A stretch of DNA of 21,785 nt from an uncultured Lachnospiraceae bacterium. GTDB taxonomy: Bacteria > Bacillota > Clostridia > Lachnospirales > Lachnospiraceae. Below are positions 14,704 to 21,785 of the stretch, one piece after another. Below the pieces are notes generated by a model, which saw only the letters and a list, made by a program, of their open reading frames with translations, searched no databases and was not told the DNA's origin. Location: positions 1 to 21,785 of the forward strand of contig CABSEG010000047.1 of assembly GCA_902476645.1 (NCBI GenBank). The letters are read 5' to 3'. Positions within the stretch are counted from its first letter, which is position 1; the number at the start of each line of letters is the position of its first letter. The position numbers and the translations under genes were made by a program.

Positions 14704-14732
14704 TTGTCCGAAAGAATTGAACGTGGTAAAAT
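14704..14732 (+). promoter_or_regulatory. Putative promoter for the HlyD-like/sepF operon
   Basis: TTGTCC (14704-14709), a 17-base spacer, then TAAAAT (14727-14732) with an extended TGG in front. Transcription would start near 14739, only a couple of bases before the AAAGGAGG ribosome binding site (14741-14748), giving a very short leader. The location in the divergent gap supports it. Confidence 0.5.
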
Positions 14733-14755
14733 GGTTCGGGAAAGGAGGAACTCTT

Positions 14756-16162
14756 TTGGCAAATAGAAAAACAAGAAAAAAAATTGTAAAATACAGACGC
14801 TTTCCCTTACTGCATTTGAATATCGGAACCGTCTTATTTGGAATCATATTCGTCTATATGATGATATGCTTGATTTTGTATCTGACGGCTTCCCATGTGA
14901 CAGCCTACGAAGTAACTTCCGGAACACTCTCCGGCAATTATCGCTATACGGCAATTGCATTGAAATCGGAAAGGATTGTGGATGCAGAGCAGTCTGGAAG
15001 CGTCACATATTATGCCAGGGAGGGCAGCAAGGTAGGCAGCGGAAACGCAGTATGCTCCATTGATGAAAGTGGATCCGCCTCCCAGGACAATAAGAAAGCG
15101 GATTCAGAAACGGATTCCGGCACAGATGAAACAGAAACGATGGATAGTCAAAGCCGGGAGCATTTTCGTTCGCTCCTTTCTGCTTATGCCTCTGATTATG
15201 ACCGAAATACGTTTCAGGCTATTTATGATTTACAGGCAGATCTGGAAACCGGAATTCTGGAAATGAACAGCAATTCCGATCAGGTTACGCAGATTTCCAC
15301 TTCCGGCTTGAAAAATCTGTGTGAGGCGCCCCAGGAGGGACTCGTAGTCTATTCTACAGATCAGTTTGAGGAAAAACAGGCATCCGATCTAAAGCCAGAG
15401 GATTTCAATCAGCAAAACTATGAGAAAATCAACCTCAGGCTGAATGAAACCGTAAAGACTGGGGATCCCATCTACAAGTTGATTACAAACGAATCCTGGA
15501 GCCTTGTGATTTTGATGGATAAAAAAACCGCCTCTGAATTAGATGGCAAAGACACGATGCGGATCCGCTTTCTGAAAGATGGAACCACCCAGTCTGCAAA
15601 TTTCAGTATTTTTCAGAATGGTGGAAATTATTACGGAAAATTGGATATGGATCAATCGGTAACCCGCTTCTCTTCAGACCGTTACATAGAGATAGAATTG
15701 TTGCCAGGCCAGAGCACAGGTCTGAAAATCCCCGTCTCTGCCATTGCGGAACGTGTTTTTTATCGTATCCCAAAAGAGTATGCTATCTACGATGAGGAAT
15801 CGCCTAATGAAGTACGGGTTTTAAAGGAGACACAGACAAAGAATGGAACCAGTACCAAATACGTGACAGCCACAGTATTCGACAAGACAGAGGATGCGTT
15901 TATGGTAGATGCCAGCCTTTTTCAGGATGGAGATATACTGGTGATGAAAGATTCCTCAAAGCGCTATACTGTCTCGGAAAAGGTATCTATGCAGGGAGTA
16001 TATAATATCAACCAGGGATATGCGGTGTTCCGGGAGATCACAATTATAGACGAAAACGAAGAATACTGTATCGTGGAAGAAGGGTCCACCTTTGGCCTTG
16101 CTCAATATGACCATATTGTATTGGATGCCTCCACGGTGACGGATGAACAGATTGTATATTAG
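14756..16162 (+). CDS. HlyD-like membrane-anchored protein of unknown function
   Basis: TTG 14756 is chosen because a perfect AAAGGAGG lies at 14741-14748, seven bases upstream. The open frame extends to 14627, but that part overlaps the divergent gene and looks non-coding. The product has 468 residues: basic N-terminus, one membrane helix (about 24-45), then a beta-rich extracytoplasmic region. SGSVTYYAREGSKVGSGNAV (80-99) and APQEGLVVYS with VKTGDPIYKL (191-200 and 233-242) look like two half-lipoyl motifs of an HlyD/membrane-fusion protein. They are separated by a Ser/Asp/Glu-rich, partly helical insert (about 104-190). No ABC transporter or MacB/TolC partner is nearby. The gene leads the yggS-sepF-ylmH operon, suggesting an envelope or division-related role, but this is inference. 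Confidence 0.75.
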   Translation: MANRKTRKKIVKYRRFPLLHLNIGTVLFGIIFVYMMICLILYLTASHVTAYEVTSGTLSGNYRYTAIALKSERIVDAEQSGSVTYYAREGSKVGSGNAVCSIDESGSASQDNKKADSETDSGTDETETMDSQSREHFRSLLSAYASDYDRNTFQAIYDLQADLETGILEMNSNSDQVTQISTSGLKNLCEAPQEGLVVYSTDQFEEKQASDLKPEDFNQQNYEKINLRLNETVKTGDPIYKLITNESWSLVILMDKKTASELDGKDTMRIRFLKDGTTQSANFSIFQNGGNYYGKLDMDQSVTRFSSDRYIEIELLPGQSTGLKIPVSAIAERVFYRIPKEYAIYDEESPNEVRVLKETQTKNGTSTKYVTATVFDKTEDAFMVDASLFQDGDILVMKDSSKRYTVSEKVSMQGVYNINQGYAVFREITIIDENEEYCIVEEGSTFGLAQYDHIVLDASTVTDEQIVY

Positions 16163-16175
16163 AGGTGAATAAGCT

Positions 16176-16868
16176 ATGGTAAAAGAAAATCTGATGGAAG
16201 TAGAGGAACGAATCCGGGAAGCTTGCAAAAAGAGCGGGCGCAGACGTGAGGAAGTAACGTTGATAGCGGTTAGCAAGACGAAACCTGTTTCTATGATTCA
16301 GGAGGCATTGGAGACCGGGATTCTGGACTTCGGGGAGAATAAACCTCAGGAGTTGAAAGAGAAATACGAGATACTGCCGAAACATATTCGTTGGCATATG
16401 ATCGGACATTTGCAGCGAAATAAAGTAAAATATGTGGTTGGCCGGGCTGCTATGATTCATTCCATTGATTCTTATCGCCTTGCGGAAGCAGTGGAGGCAG
16501 AGGCCGCAAAGCAGGAACGGGGAATTCCTGTCTTGGTAGAGGTCAATATTGCCAGGGAAGCATCCAAGTATGGACTGATGGAAGAGGAAACCTGTGAGTT
16601 TATTGAAAAGATCTCGCATTTTTCTCATCTGCAGGTAGAGGGATTGATGACGATAGCTCCCTTTGTTGAAAATCCTGAAGAAAATCGCAAATATTTTGAA
16701 AAATTAAGAAAATTATATGTTGACATCAAAAGCAAAAACATTGATAATGTTAATATGTGTAATCTTAGCATGGGTATGACCGGAGATTATCAGGTGGCAA
16801 TCGAAGAGGGGGCCACGATGGTGCGTGTTGGCACTGGAATTTTCGGCAGCCGTAATTACAATATATGA
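16176..16868 (+). CDS. YggS family PLP-binding homeostasis protein
   Basis: A protein of 230 residues, standard length for the YggS/YlmE/PLPBP family, which binds pyridoxal phosphate and controls its availability and amino-acid balance without a known catalytic reaction. Visible signatures are LIAVSKTKP at 29-37 (PLP lysine K34), FGENKPQEL, WHMIGHLQRNK, LSMGMTGDYQVAIEEGATMVRVG and the terminal GTGIFGSRNY. AGAGGTG lies about eight bases before the ATG. Position immediately upstream of sepF is conserved across Firmicutes (ylmE-sepF in Bacillus). Identification is secure. Confidence 0.95.
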   Translation: MVKENLMEVEERIREACKKSGRRREEVTLIAVSKTKPVSMIQEALETGILDFGENKPQELKEKYEILPKHIRWHMIGHLQRNKVKYVVGRAAMIHSIDSYRLAEAVEAEAAKQERGIPVLVEVNIAREASKYGLMEEETCEFIEKISHFSHLQVEGLMTIAPFVENPEENRKYFEKLRKLYVDIKSKNIDNVNMCNLSMGMTGDYQVAIEEGATMVRVGTGIFGSRNYNI

Positions 16869-16887
16869 TAAGAATAAGGAGATAAAG

Positions 16888-17463
16888 ATGGGAGTATTAG
16901 ATAAGTTTTTAAATGCCATGAAATTAAACGACGACGATGGATTCGACGATGATGATTTCCTGGATGATGAGATAGAGGAAGATTACGAGGAGCCACGCCC
17001 TAAAAAAAGGTTGTTTAAAAAGCTGGAAGAAGAGGACTATGACGGATTCGGCTATGAAGACAGTACACCTGCAAGACAAGAGCGTAAGGCGAAATCTCAG
17101 TCTAAGTCCACACGTTCCGGTTCTACCGGAAGTTCTAAGATCTCTCCCATGCGACCTAAAAAGACAAACAGTGGAATGGAGGTCTGTGTGATCAAGCCGC
17201 GTTCCATGGAGGATGCCAGAGAGATTACGGAGACGTTGCTTTCCAACTGTACCGTGGTTTTAAATATGGAAGGCCTGGATGTGGATGTAGCACAGCGTAT
17301 CATTGATTTTTCATCTGGTTCCTGTTACGCAATTAATGGAAATCTCCAGAAAATCAGCAGCTATATCTTTATTATTACCCCGGCTTCTGTAGATATCTCA
17401 GGAGATTTTCAGGAGATCTTAAACGGAGCATTCGACATTCCCTCCATTCATACAAATTTTTAG
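16888..17463 (+). CDS. sepF: Cell division protein SepF
   Basis: A protein of 191 residues from ATG 16888 with AAGGAG just upstream; the in-frame extension to 16825 overlaps yggS. MGVLDKFLNAMKL is the amphipathic N-terminal membrane-binding helix. A long acidic, probably disordered linker (about 15-95, rich in Asp/Glu, then Ser/Lys) follows. The C-terminal SepF core begins near 97 (EVCVIKPRSMEDAREITETLL, VVLNMEGLDVDVAQRIIDF, GNLQKISSYIFIITP). SepF bundles FtsZ filaments and anchors them to the membrane. It is cotranscribed with yggS and ylmH. Confidence 0.95.
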   Translation: MGVLDKFLNAMKLNDDDGFDDDDFLDDEIEEDYEEPRPKKRLFKKLEEEDYDGFGYEDSTPARQERKAKSQSKSTRSGSTGSSKISPMRPKKTNSGMEVCVIKPRSMEDAREITETLLSNCTVVLNMEGLDVDVAQRIIDFSSGSCYAINGNLQKISSYIFIITPASVDISGDFQEILNGAFDIPSIHTNF

Positions 17464-17475
17464 AGGTATGCATGT

Positions 17476-18231
17476 ATGGATAAGTCAGAAGAACGCCTGC
17501 GCAGCCGGTTGATGGATTTGGCAGACGAGGCAGATAAAAAAGGAATTGTCACCTTTTCGGATTTTCTTAATCTGAATGAACTGAATATTTTTCATAGCAT
17601 AGCCGGTATGCTTTCCTTCGTACGTTGGGAAGTGTCCGGCGGTTATGAACTTGCAGAGCGTCAGATAATAGCCTTTATTCCTGATGCTCTTTATTATGAC
17701 TGGGAGTTTCCCATTGCTTGCTTGAAGATTTCTCCTCTGCGGGATAAATTTGCCGAGAATTTGACGCACAGGGACTACCTGGGAACGATTTTGGGTCTTG
17801 GCCTGGATCGGAGCAAGCTTGGAGACATTTTCGTGAAGGGCCACGATGCCTGGGTATTTTGTTCCGAATCCATAGCTGACTTTATATGTAGGGAACTGAC
17901 CAGGGTCCGGCATACTTCCGTATTGTGTGTGAAGACAGACACCCTGGAGACAGAGATCGAGGTGCAGACGGAAACTATACGGGGCAGCGTTGCCTCTATC
18001 CGACTGGACAGTCTGATCGCTATGGCCTGTAAAGGCTCCAGAAGCAGTCTTTGCGCCATGATTGAGATGGGAAAGGTATTTGTCAACGGAAAGCTTATTA
18101 CATCGAACGGTTATATTTTAAAGGAACAAGATGTCATATCTGTAAGAGGGATTGGAAAATTTCGTTACTGCGGCATCTTATCCCAAACGAAAAAAGGACG
18201 TTACTACATTGAAATACAAAAATTTGTTTAG
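17476..18231 (+). CDS. YlmH family S4-domain RNA-binding protein
   Basis: A protein of 251 residues. The N-terminal part (about 1-150) matches the YlmH arrangement, including FSDFLNLNE (near 24-32) and FAENLTHRDYLGTILGLGLDRSKLGDIFV (about 92-120). The C-terminal S4 RNA-binding domain (about 175-240) has DSLIAMACKGSRSSLCAMIEMGKVFVNGK. In Bacillus the ylmH gene lies in the sepF-ylmG-ylmH-divIVA cluster, and the protein has been linked to ribosome quality control. AGAGG at 17462-17466 precedes the ATG. Here ylmG before it and divIVA after it are not found; aroB follows after 12 bases. Confidence 0.92.
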   Translation: MDKSEERLRSRLMDLADEADKKGIVTFSDFLNLNELNIFHSIAGMLSFVRWEVSGGYELAERQIIAFIPDALYYDWEFPIACLKISPLRDKFAENLTHRDYLGTILGLGLDRSKLGDIFVKGHDAWVFCSESIADFICRELTRVRHTSVLCVKTDTLETEIEVQTETIRGSVASIRLDSLIAMACKGSRSSLCAMIEMGKVFVNGKLITSNGYILKEQDVISVRGIGKFRYCGILSQTKKGRYYIEIQKFV

Positions 18232-18243
18232 GAGAACATTGAT

Positions 18244-19356
18244 ATGAACACATCATCCTATAGAACCTGTATCCCGGTAGGATGCCAGGGCCGCCATGCT
18301 TATAACATTGATTTGGAAAGATCTTTCGAACGACTGCCGGATTGCCTGAAAGCGCTTGCCTGTGCAGACAGAAAAATTTGCTTGGTTACGGACAGCACAG
18401 TAGAGAAGTTATATCTGAAACAGGTGAAGCAAATATTAGAGTCCTGTTGTGGACAGGTAACCAGTTTTTCGTTTCCTGCAGGCGAAGCGAATAAAACATT
18501 GGATACCGTCCGAAGCCTGTATGAGCATCTGATCCGCAGTCATATGGAACGCAAAGACTTGTTGATCGCATTGGGTGGAGGCGTTGTCGGAGACTTGGTG
18601 GGATTTGCCGCGGCCACGTATCTGAGAGGTATCGACTTTGTGCAGATTCCAACCACTCTGCTCTCCCAGGTGGACAGCAGTATTGGGGGGAAAACCGGGG
18701 TAGACTTTGACGCCTATAAAAATATGGTGGGCGCTTTCCACCAGCCTAAGTTGGTTTATATGAACCTTTCCGTTCTGGACACTCTTCCGGAGGGGCAGTT
18801 TTCCTGCGGGATGGGGGAAATTCTAAAGCATGGGCTCATTCGGGATGCCGGCTACTATGATTGGATACTGGAACACAGAGAGCGCCTCTTAAAACGGGAA
18901 ATGGATGCCATGGAAGAAATGATATCCAGAAGCTGTGAGATCAAGCGCCAGGTGGTAGAGCAAGATCCTTGTGAACAGAAAGATCGGGCACTGCTTAATT
19001 TTGGACACACGCTCGGACATGCCATAGAAAAACAGATGCAGTTTCGGCTGCTCCATGGTCAGTGTGTGGCGCTTGGTTCTCTGGCCGCAGCATACATTTC
19101 CTGGCAGAGGGGATATTTAACAGAGCAGGAGCTTCTGAATATCCGGAGGGGAAATGAGAGCTTCTCTCTTCCTGTTTCCTTTTCCGGTGCAAATGCCGAT
19201 GATATTATCCGGGCTGCCAGAAGCGATAAGAAGATGGAAAAAGGGAAGATCAAGTTTATACTTCTAAAAAAGATCGGGGATGCAACGATCGACCGTACCG
19301 TAACGGAGAAGGAAATGAAAGCCGCATTGGATTATCTGGAATCGAATGGTAGGTGA
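18244..19356 (+). CDS. aroB: 3-dehydroquinate synthase
   Basis: A protein of 370 residues, full length. AroB converts DAHP to 3-dehydroquinate in the shikimate pathway, using NAD and a divalent metal. ALGGGVVGDLVGFAAATYLRG (from about 109) is the NAD-binding signature, followed by IPTTLLSQVDSSIGGKTGVD near 135-154. The metal ligands are visible as E192 (MGEILKHG), H255 (NFGHTLGHA) and H271 (LLHGQCVALG). Its ribosome site GGAG overlaps the ylmH stop region. No other shikimate gene is nearby, so aroB is a metabolic gene embedded in a division/RNA operon. Confidence 0.96.
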   Translation: MNTSSYRTCIPVGCQGRHAYNIDLERSFERLPDCLKALACADRKICLVTDSTVEKLYLKQVKQILESCCGQVTSFSFPAGEANKTLDTVRSLYEHLIRSHMERKDLLIALGGGVVGDLVGFAAATYLRGIDFVQIPTTLLSQVDSSIGGKTGVDFDAYKNMVGAFHQPKLVYMNLSVLDTLPEGQFSCGMGEILKHGLIRDAGYYDWILEHRERLLKREMDAMEEMISRSCEIKRQVVEQDPCEQKDRALLNFGHTLGHAIEKQMQFRLLHGQCVALGSLAAAYISWQRGYLTEQELLNIRRGNESFSLPVSFSGANADDIIRAARSDKKMEKGKIKFILLKKIGDATIDRTVTEKEMKAALDYLESNGR

Positions 19357-19363
19357 GGAAAGA

Positions 19364-19909
19364 ATGGATAAACAAAAGTTTCGATATTCTCTATTTGGTA
19401 TCTTTCTGTTGATCCTTCTGGTTGCTTTGGATCAATTTACAAAATATCTGGCAATTCTGTTTTTAAAAGATCGGGACTGCCTTGAGCTGATTCCAGGAGC
19501 CTTCGAATTGCGGTATCTGGAAAACCGTGGAGTAGCCTTTGGACTGTTTCAGGGGCAGCGGGTAGGAATTCTCCTGGTCGGTTTGCTCATCCTCCTCGTT
19601 CTTGGTTATGCCTATCATAAATTGCCAGCAAGAAAGCATTTTCTGCCATTGCATATGCTTGCCATTGCCATGACGGCAGGAGCCATCGGAAATATGATTG
19701 ATCGCTTTTTCAGGGGATTCGTGGTGGATTTTTTTTATTTTTCATTGATTGATTTTGCGATTTTTAATGTGGCCGATATCTATATTACTGTTTCTGCGAT
19801 ACTATTGGTACTTCTTGTCCTGTTTTATTATAAGGACGATGATTTCTCCTTCCTTTCAAGGAAAAAGACTCAAGAAAAAGATACGGGGAAGTTTCATGGA
19901 GACAATTAG
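19364..19909 (+). CDS. lspA: Lipoprotein signal peptidase (signal peptidase II)
   Basis: A protein of 181 residues from ATG 19364 (GAGG five bases upstream); an in-frame extension to 19346 overlaps aroB. Four membrane helices are expected. Family motifs are ALDQFTKYLA near 21-30, FELRYLENRGVAFGLF near 47-62, GAIGNMIDRF with catalytic D113, and VVDFF followed by FAIFNVADIYIT with catalytic D138. The enzyme cleaves the signal peptide of prolipoproteins after lipidation. A charged tail of about 25 residues follows the last helix. The end overlaps rluD by 14 bases, a pairing (lspA-rluD) conserved across Firmicutes. Confidence 0.96.
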   Translation: MDKQKFRYSLFGIFLLILLVALDQFTKYLAILFLKDRDCLELIPGAFELRYLENRGVAFGLFQGQRVGILLVGLLILLVLGYAYHKLPARKHFLPLHMLAIAMTAGAIGNMIDRFFRGFVVDFFYFSLIDFAIFNVADIYITVSAILLVLLVLFYYKDDDFSFLSRKKTQEKDTGKFHGDN

Positions 19910-20810
19910 AAAAACAGTTTCCGAACAATCGGAAGCTTTAAGAGTGGATAAATATCTATCAGAGGTGTTCCCGGACTACACACGTTCCTTTCTGCAAAAG
20001 TTGATCAGGGATGGCAATGTTCGTATTAACGGAAAACCGATAAAATCCAGCTATAAAGTACGGGCGGGGGAGAGCCTGGAGATCCAGATTCCAGATGTCA
20101 GTGAGCCGGATATTCTTCCTGAAAACCTTCCTCTGGATATCCTCTACGAAGATGAGGATCTGCTTGTGATAAATAAGCCAAAAGGCATGGTAGTACATCC
20201 AAGCCCGGGACATTATGAGGGAACGTTGGTAAACGCACTAATGTATCACTGTAAAGATCAGCTCTCCGGCATTAACGGAGTTTTACGGCCCGGGATCGTA
20301 CACAGGATTGATATGGATACGACAGGCTCTCTGTTGGTCTGCAAGAACGATTTGGCACATAATGAGCTTGCAAAACAGCTAAAGGTTCATTCGATTACCA
20401 GAAAATATAAAGCCATCGTCCATGGGGTTCTACAGGAGGATGAGGGAACGGTCAATGCCCCTATTGGACGTCACCCTATAGACCGGAAAAAGATGGCGAT
20501 CAATAGGAAAAACGGAAAGGAAGCAATTACACACTACCGGGTCTTGAAACGGTATCGCCAGTTCACATACCTGGAGTGCGAGTTGGAAACAGGAAGAACC
20601 CACCAAATCCGTGTTCATATGAGCAGCATCGGTCATCCCATTCTTGGAGATGCCGTATATGGCCCTTCTAAGTGCCCATATCGCCTTCAAGGGCAAACAC
20701 TCCATGCGCAAGATATCGGATTTTTGCACCCGCGTACAGGGGCATATATGGAGTTCTCAGCACCACTTCCGGAATATTTTGAAAAGCTTCTTCACAAACT
20801 CCCGGAATAA
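19896..20810 (+). CDS. rluD: RluA/RluD family pseudouridine synthase
   Basis: A protein of 304 residues from ATG 19896, with GGGGAAG just upstream. The open frame extends to 19749 but overlaps lspA and is not protein-like there. An N-terminal S4 domain (about 15-62) is followed by the catalytic domain. The catalytic aspartate is D139 in HRIDMDTTG, a conservative variant of the usual HRLDxxTSG. LETGRTHQIRVHMSSIGHPILGD near 242-264 closes the active site. By homology it modifies uridines in 23S rRNA, but the exact positions cannot be told between RluD and its paralogues. Confidence 0.93.
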   Translation: METIRKTVSEQSEALRVDKYLSEVFPDYTRSFLQKLIRDGNVRINGKPIKSSYKVRAGESLEIQIPDVSEPDILPENLPLDILYEDEDLLVINKPKGMVVHPSPGHYEGTLVNALMYHCKDQLSGINGVLRPGIVHRIDMDTTGSLLVCKNDLAHNELAKQLKVHSITRKYKAIVHGVLQEDEGTVNAPIGRHPIDRKKMAINRKNGKEAITHYRVLKRYRQFTYLECELETGRTHQIRVHMSSIGHPILGDAVYGPSKCPYRLQGQTLHAQDIGFLHPRTGAYMEFSAPLPEYFEKLLHKLPE

Positions 20811-20850
20811 AAAGAGGGTCTGTAGAATAGACTGAATAATCATAAAAAAG

Positions 20851-20879
20851 TGTACAAATGGCAGAATTTGTTGTATAAT
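20851..20879 (+). promoter_or_regulatory. Promoter ahead of the cytidylate-kinase-like gene
   Basis: TGTACA (20851-20856), a 17-base spacer, then a perfect TATAAT (20874-20879). Transcription would start near 20886, leaving a leader of about 85 bases that opens with a hairpin. It lies in the 160-base gap after rluD. Confidence 0.55.
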
Positions 20880-20888
20880 ACAAATATC

Positions 20889-20928
20889 AAAAGGGATCTT
20901 GTCGTCAAGAGACATTCCTTTTTTGACG
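20889..20928 (+). promoter_or_regulatory. Leader hairpin, possible attenuator or terminator
   Basis: AAAAGG (20889-20894) pairs with CCTTTT (20917-20922). Nested inside is TCTTG-TCGT-CAAGA (20897-20910), giving a bulged stem. Six T residues span 20919-20924. An alternative pairing, CGTCAA (20903-20908) with TTGACG (20923-20928), is mutually exclusive with the inner stem. That arrangement would suit transcription attenuation or a terminator for readthrough from rluD. Confidence 0.4.
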
Positions 20929-20970
20929 CCTTAATCATCATTCTATGAAGTTAGAAAGGACGGGAAGGAT

Positions 20971-21606
20971 ATGGCAAAAACAACAAATACGATTATAACC
21001 ATTGCGCGCCAGTTTGGCAGCGGGGGACGGGAGATCGGGCAGAAACTTGCAGAAGATTATGGAATCAAATGCTATGATAAAGAGCTTTTGGCACGGGCGG
21101 CTAAAGACAGTGGTATGTGCCAGGAACTGTTCGAAAATCATGACGAAAAGCCTACGAACAGTTTTTTATATTCATTGGTAATGGATACGTACTCCATGGG
21201 ATATTCTGCTTCCGGATATGCGGAGATGCCTCTGAACCATAAGGTATTTTTAGCTCAGTTTAACGCCATCAAAGATATAGCGGATGAGGGGCCGTGCGTG
21301 ATTGTAGGCCGCTGCGCGGACTATGCTCTGGCAGATTATCCAAACCGGGTTTCCGTGTTCATTTATGGAAACATGGATTCGAAAATACGCAGAATTGCCC
21401 AAAAATACGATCTTACCAACGCAAAAGCAAAGGATCTGATGATCAAGACCGATAAGAAGCGCTCCAGCTACTATAATTATTATACCAGTAAGAAATGGAA
21501 CGATCCTGCCTCCTACGACTTATGTATTAACAGCAGCATTTGCGGTATTGACGGAACTGTAAAATTGATTGAGGAATTCGTGTCTATCAAGGAGGCCTGT
21601 TCATGA
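20971..21606 (+). CDS. Cytidylate kinase-like family protein
   Basis: A protein of 211 residues of the Cytidylate_kin2 type. The N-terminus IITIARQFGSGGREIGQKLAEDYG (about 8-31) is the family signature. FGSGGREIG replaces a normal P-loop and lacks the GK[ST] lysine of true CMP kinase. PCVIVGRCADYAL and DLTNAKAKDLMIKTDKKRSSYYNYYT follow, the latter fitting an arginine/lysine-rich lid. YDLCINSS near the C-terminus is also usual. The family is widespread in Firmicutes with no confirmed substrate, so annotating it as cmk would be wrong. AAAGGA at 20955-20960 precedes the ATG. Its stop overlaps the dtd start (ATGA). Confidence 0.85.
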   Translation: MAKTTNTIITIARQFGSGGREIGQKLAEDYGIKCYDKELLARAAKDSGMCQELFENHDEKPTNSFLYSLVMDTYSMGYSASGYAEMPLNHKVFLAQFNAIKDIADEGPCVIVGRCADYALADYPNRVSVFIYGNMDSKIRRIAQKYDLTNAKAKDLMIKTDKKRSSYYNYYTSKKWNDPASYDLCINSSICGIDGTVKLIEEFVSIKEACS

Positions 21607-21785
21607 AGCTGGTGATCCAAAGAGTCACCCGGGCCTCTGTGACCGTAGAAGAAAAAGTGATTGGCTCGATTGAAAAAGGATTTGTAGTCCTCATCGGCGT
21701 TGGCCAGCAGGACACAAAGGAGACGGCAGATACCTTGATCAAAAAAATGCTGGGACTTCGCATTTTTCAGGATGAGGAAGGGAAG
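21603..21785 (+). CDS. dtd: D-aminoacyl-tRNA deacylase, N-terminal part
   Basis: The first 61 codons of a gene running off the window, starting at ATG 21603 with AAGGAGG at 21589-21595, seven bases away. MKLVIQRVTRASVTVE, then IGSIEKGFVVLIGVGQQDTKETADTLIKKMLGLRIFQDEEGK, is typical of Dtd, whose full length is about 148 residues. The enzyme hydrolyses D-amino acids mischarged onto tRNA, including D-Tyr. The catalytic region (the SQFTL and NSGPFTP-type motifs) lies beyond the window and cannot be checked. It overlaps the preceding gene by four bases, suggesting coupling. Confidence 0.93.
   Translation, partial: MKLVIQRVTRASVTVEEKVIGSIEKGFVVLIGVGQQDTKETADTLIKKMLGLRIFQDEEGK

Noticed and set aside
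14627..14755. In-frame 5' extension of the HlyD-like protein
   Set aside because: It overlaps the divergent DUF378 start and the putative promoter. TTG 14756 has a perfect Shine-Dalgarno.
14299..14847. Minus-strand open frame of 182 codons
   Set aside because: It runs across two hairpins, the DUF378 gene in another frame and a divergent intergenic region, has no recognisable domain, and is probably a chance open frame.
16044..16628. Minus-strand open frame of 194 codons
   Set aside because: It is antisense to the HlyD-like and yggS genes, with low-complexity Phe/Leu/Arg-rich translation and no start signal.
19749..19895. In-frame 5' extension of the pseudouridine synthase (353 residues)
   Set aside because: It lies inside lspA in another frame. 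The S4 domain starts normally from ATG 19896.

Overview
The window is an ordinary-looking chromosomal segment of a Gram-positive anaerobe in the Clostridia, most likely family Lachnospiraceae. The evidence is indirect. The order radC-mreBCD-PBP2-minCDE-rodA is typical of Firmicutes, MinE is present, PBP2 is the very long clostridial form, several small proteins look clade-specific, and ribosome binding sites are strong AGGAGG types. I see no phage, transposase, CRISPR array, tRNA, rRNA or plasmid gene. Almost everything reads on the + strand. The one well-supported minus-strand gene encodes a small DUF378 membrane protein.

Layout. (1) Bases 1-3104 hold the 3' end of a PLP-dependent methionine gamma-lyase-like gene and two adjacent FAD flavoproteins (HI0933/BaiN-like and COG2509-like). 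(2) Bases 3120-13823 form a cell-shape and division block: radC, an MreB-family gene with a degenerate ATPase site, mreC, mreD, a 974-codon PBP2, minC, minD, minE and rodA, then mgsA (methylglyoxal synthase) and a DacA-type D,D-carboxypeptidase. Most neighbours are under 25 bases apart or overlap, so this is probably one long operon. (3) Bases 13827-14414 hold a self-contained unit for a 139-residue P-loop protein of unknown function, with its own promoter and terminator. (4) The DUF378 gene (minus strand) and an HlyD-like membrane protein diverge from 14637-14755. The HlyD-like gene opens a second tight operon: yggS, sepF, ylmH, aroB, lspA, rluD. (5) After a promoter and a structured leader comes a cytidylate-kinase-like gene overlapping the start of dtd, which runs off the window.

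How the genes fit together. MreB-like, MreC, MreD, PBP2 and RodA would form the side-wall elongation machine. MinCDE positions the septum and SepF tethers and bundles FtsZ. The carboxypeptidase trims peptidoglycan stem peptides. LspA matures lipoproteins, while RluD and the S4 protein YlmH act on RNA or ribosomes.

Most worth a second look: the MreB-like protein lacking its catalytic Glu and Mg-binding Asp; the Asp-to-Glu change at the catalytic position of MgsA; the orphan P-loop protein; the large insertion in PBP2; the HlyD-like protein fronting the sepF operon; and the hairpin directly after the 20851-20879 promoter. I found no clear evidence of a wholly new multi-gene system.
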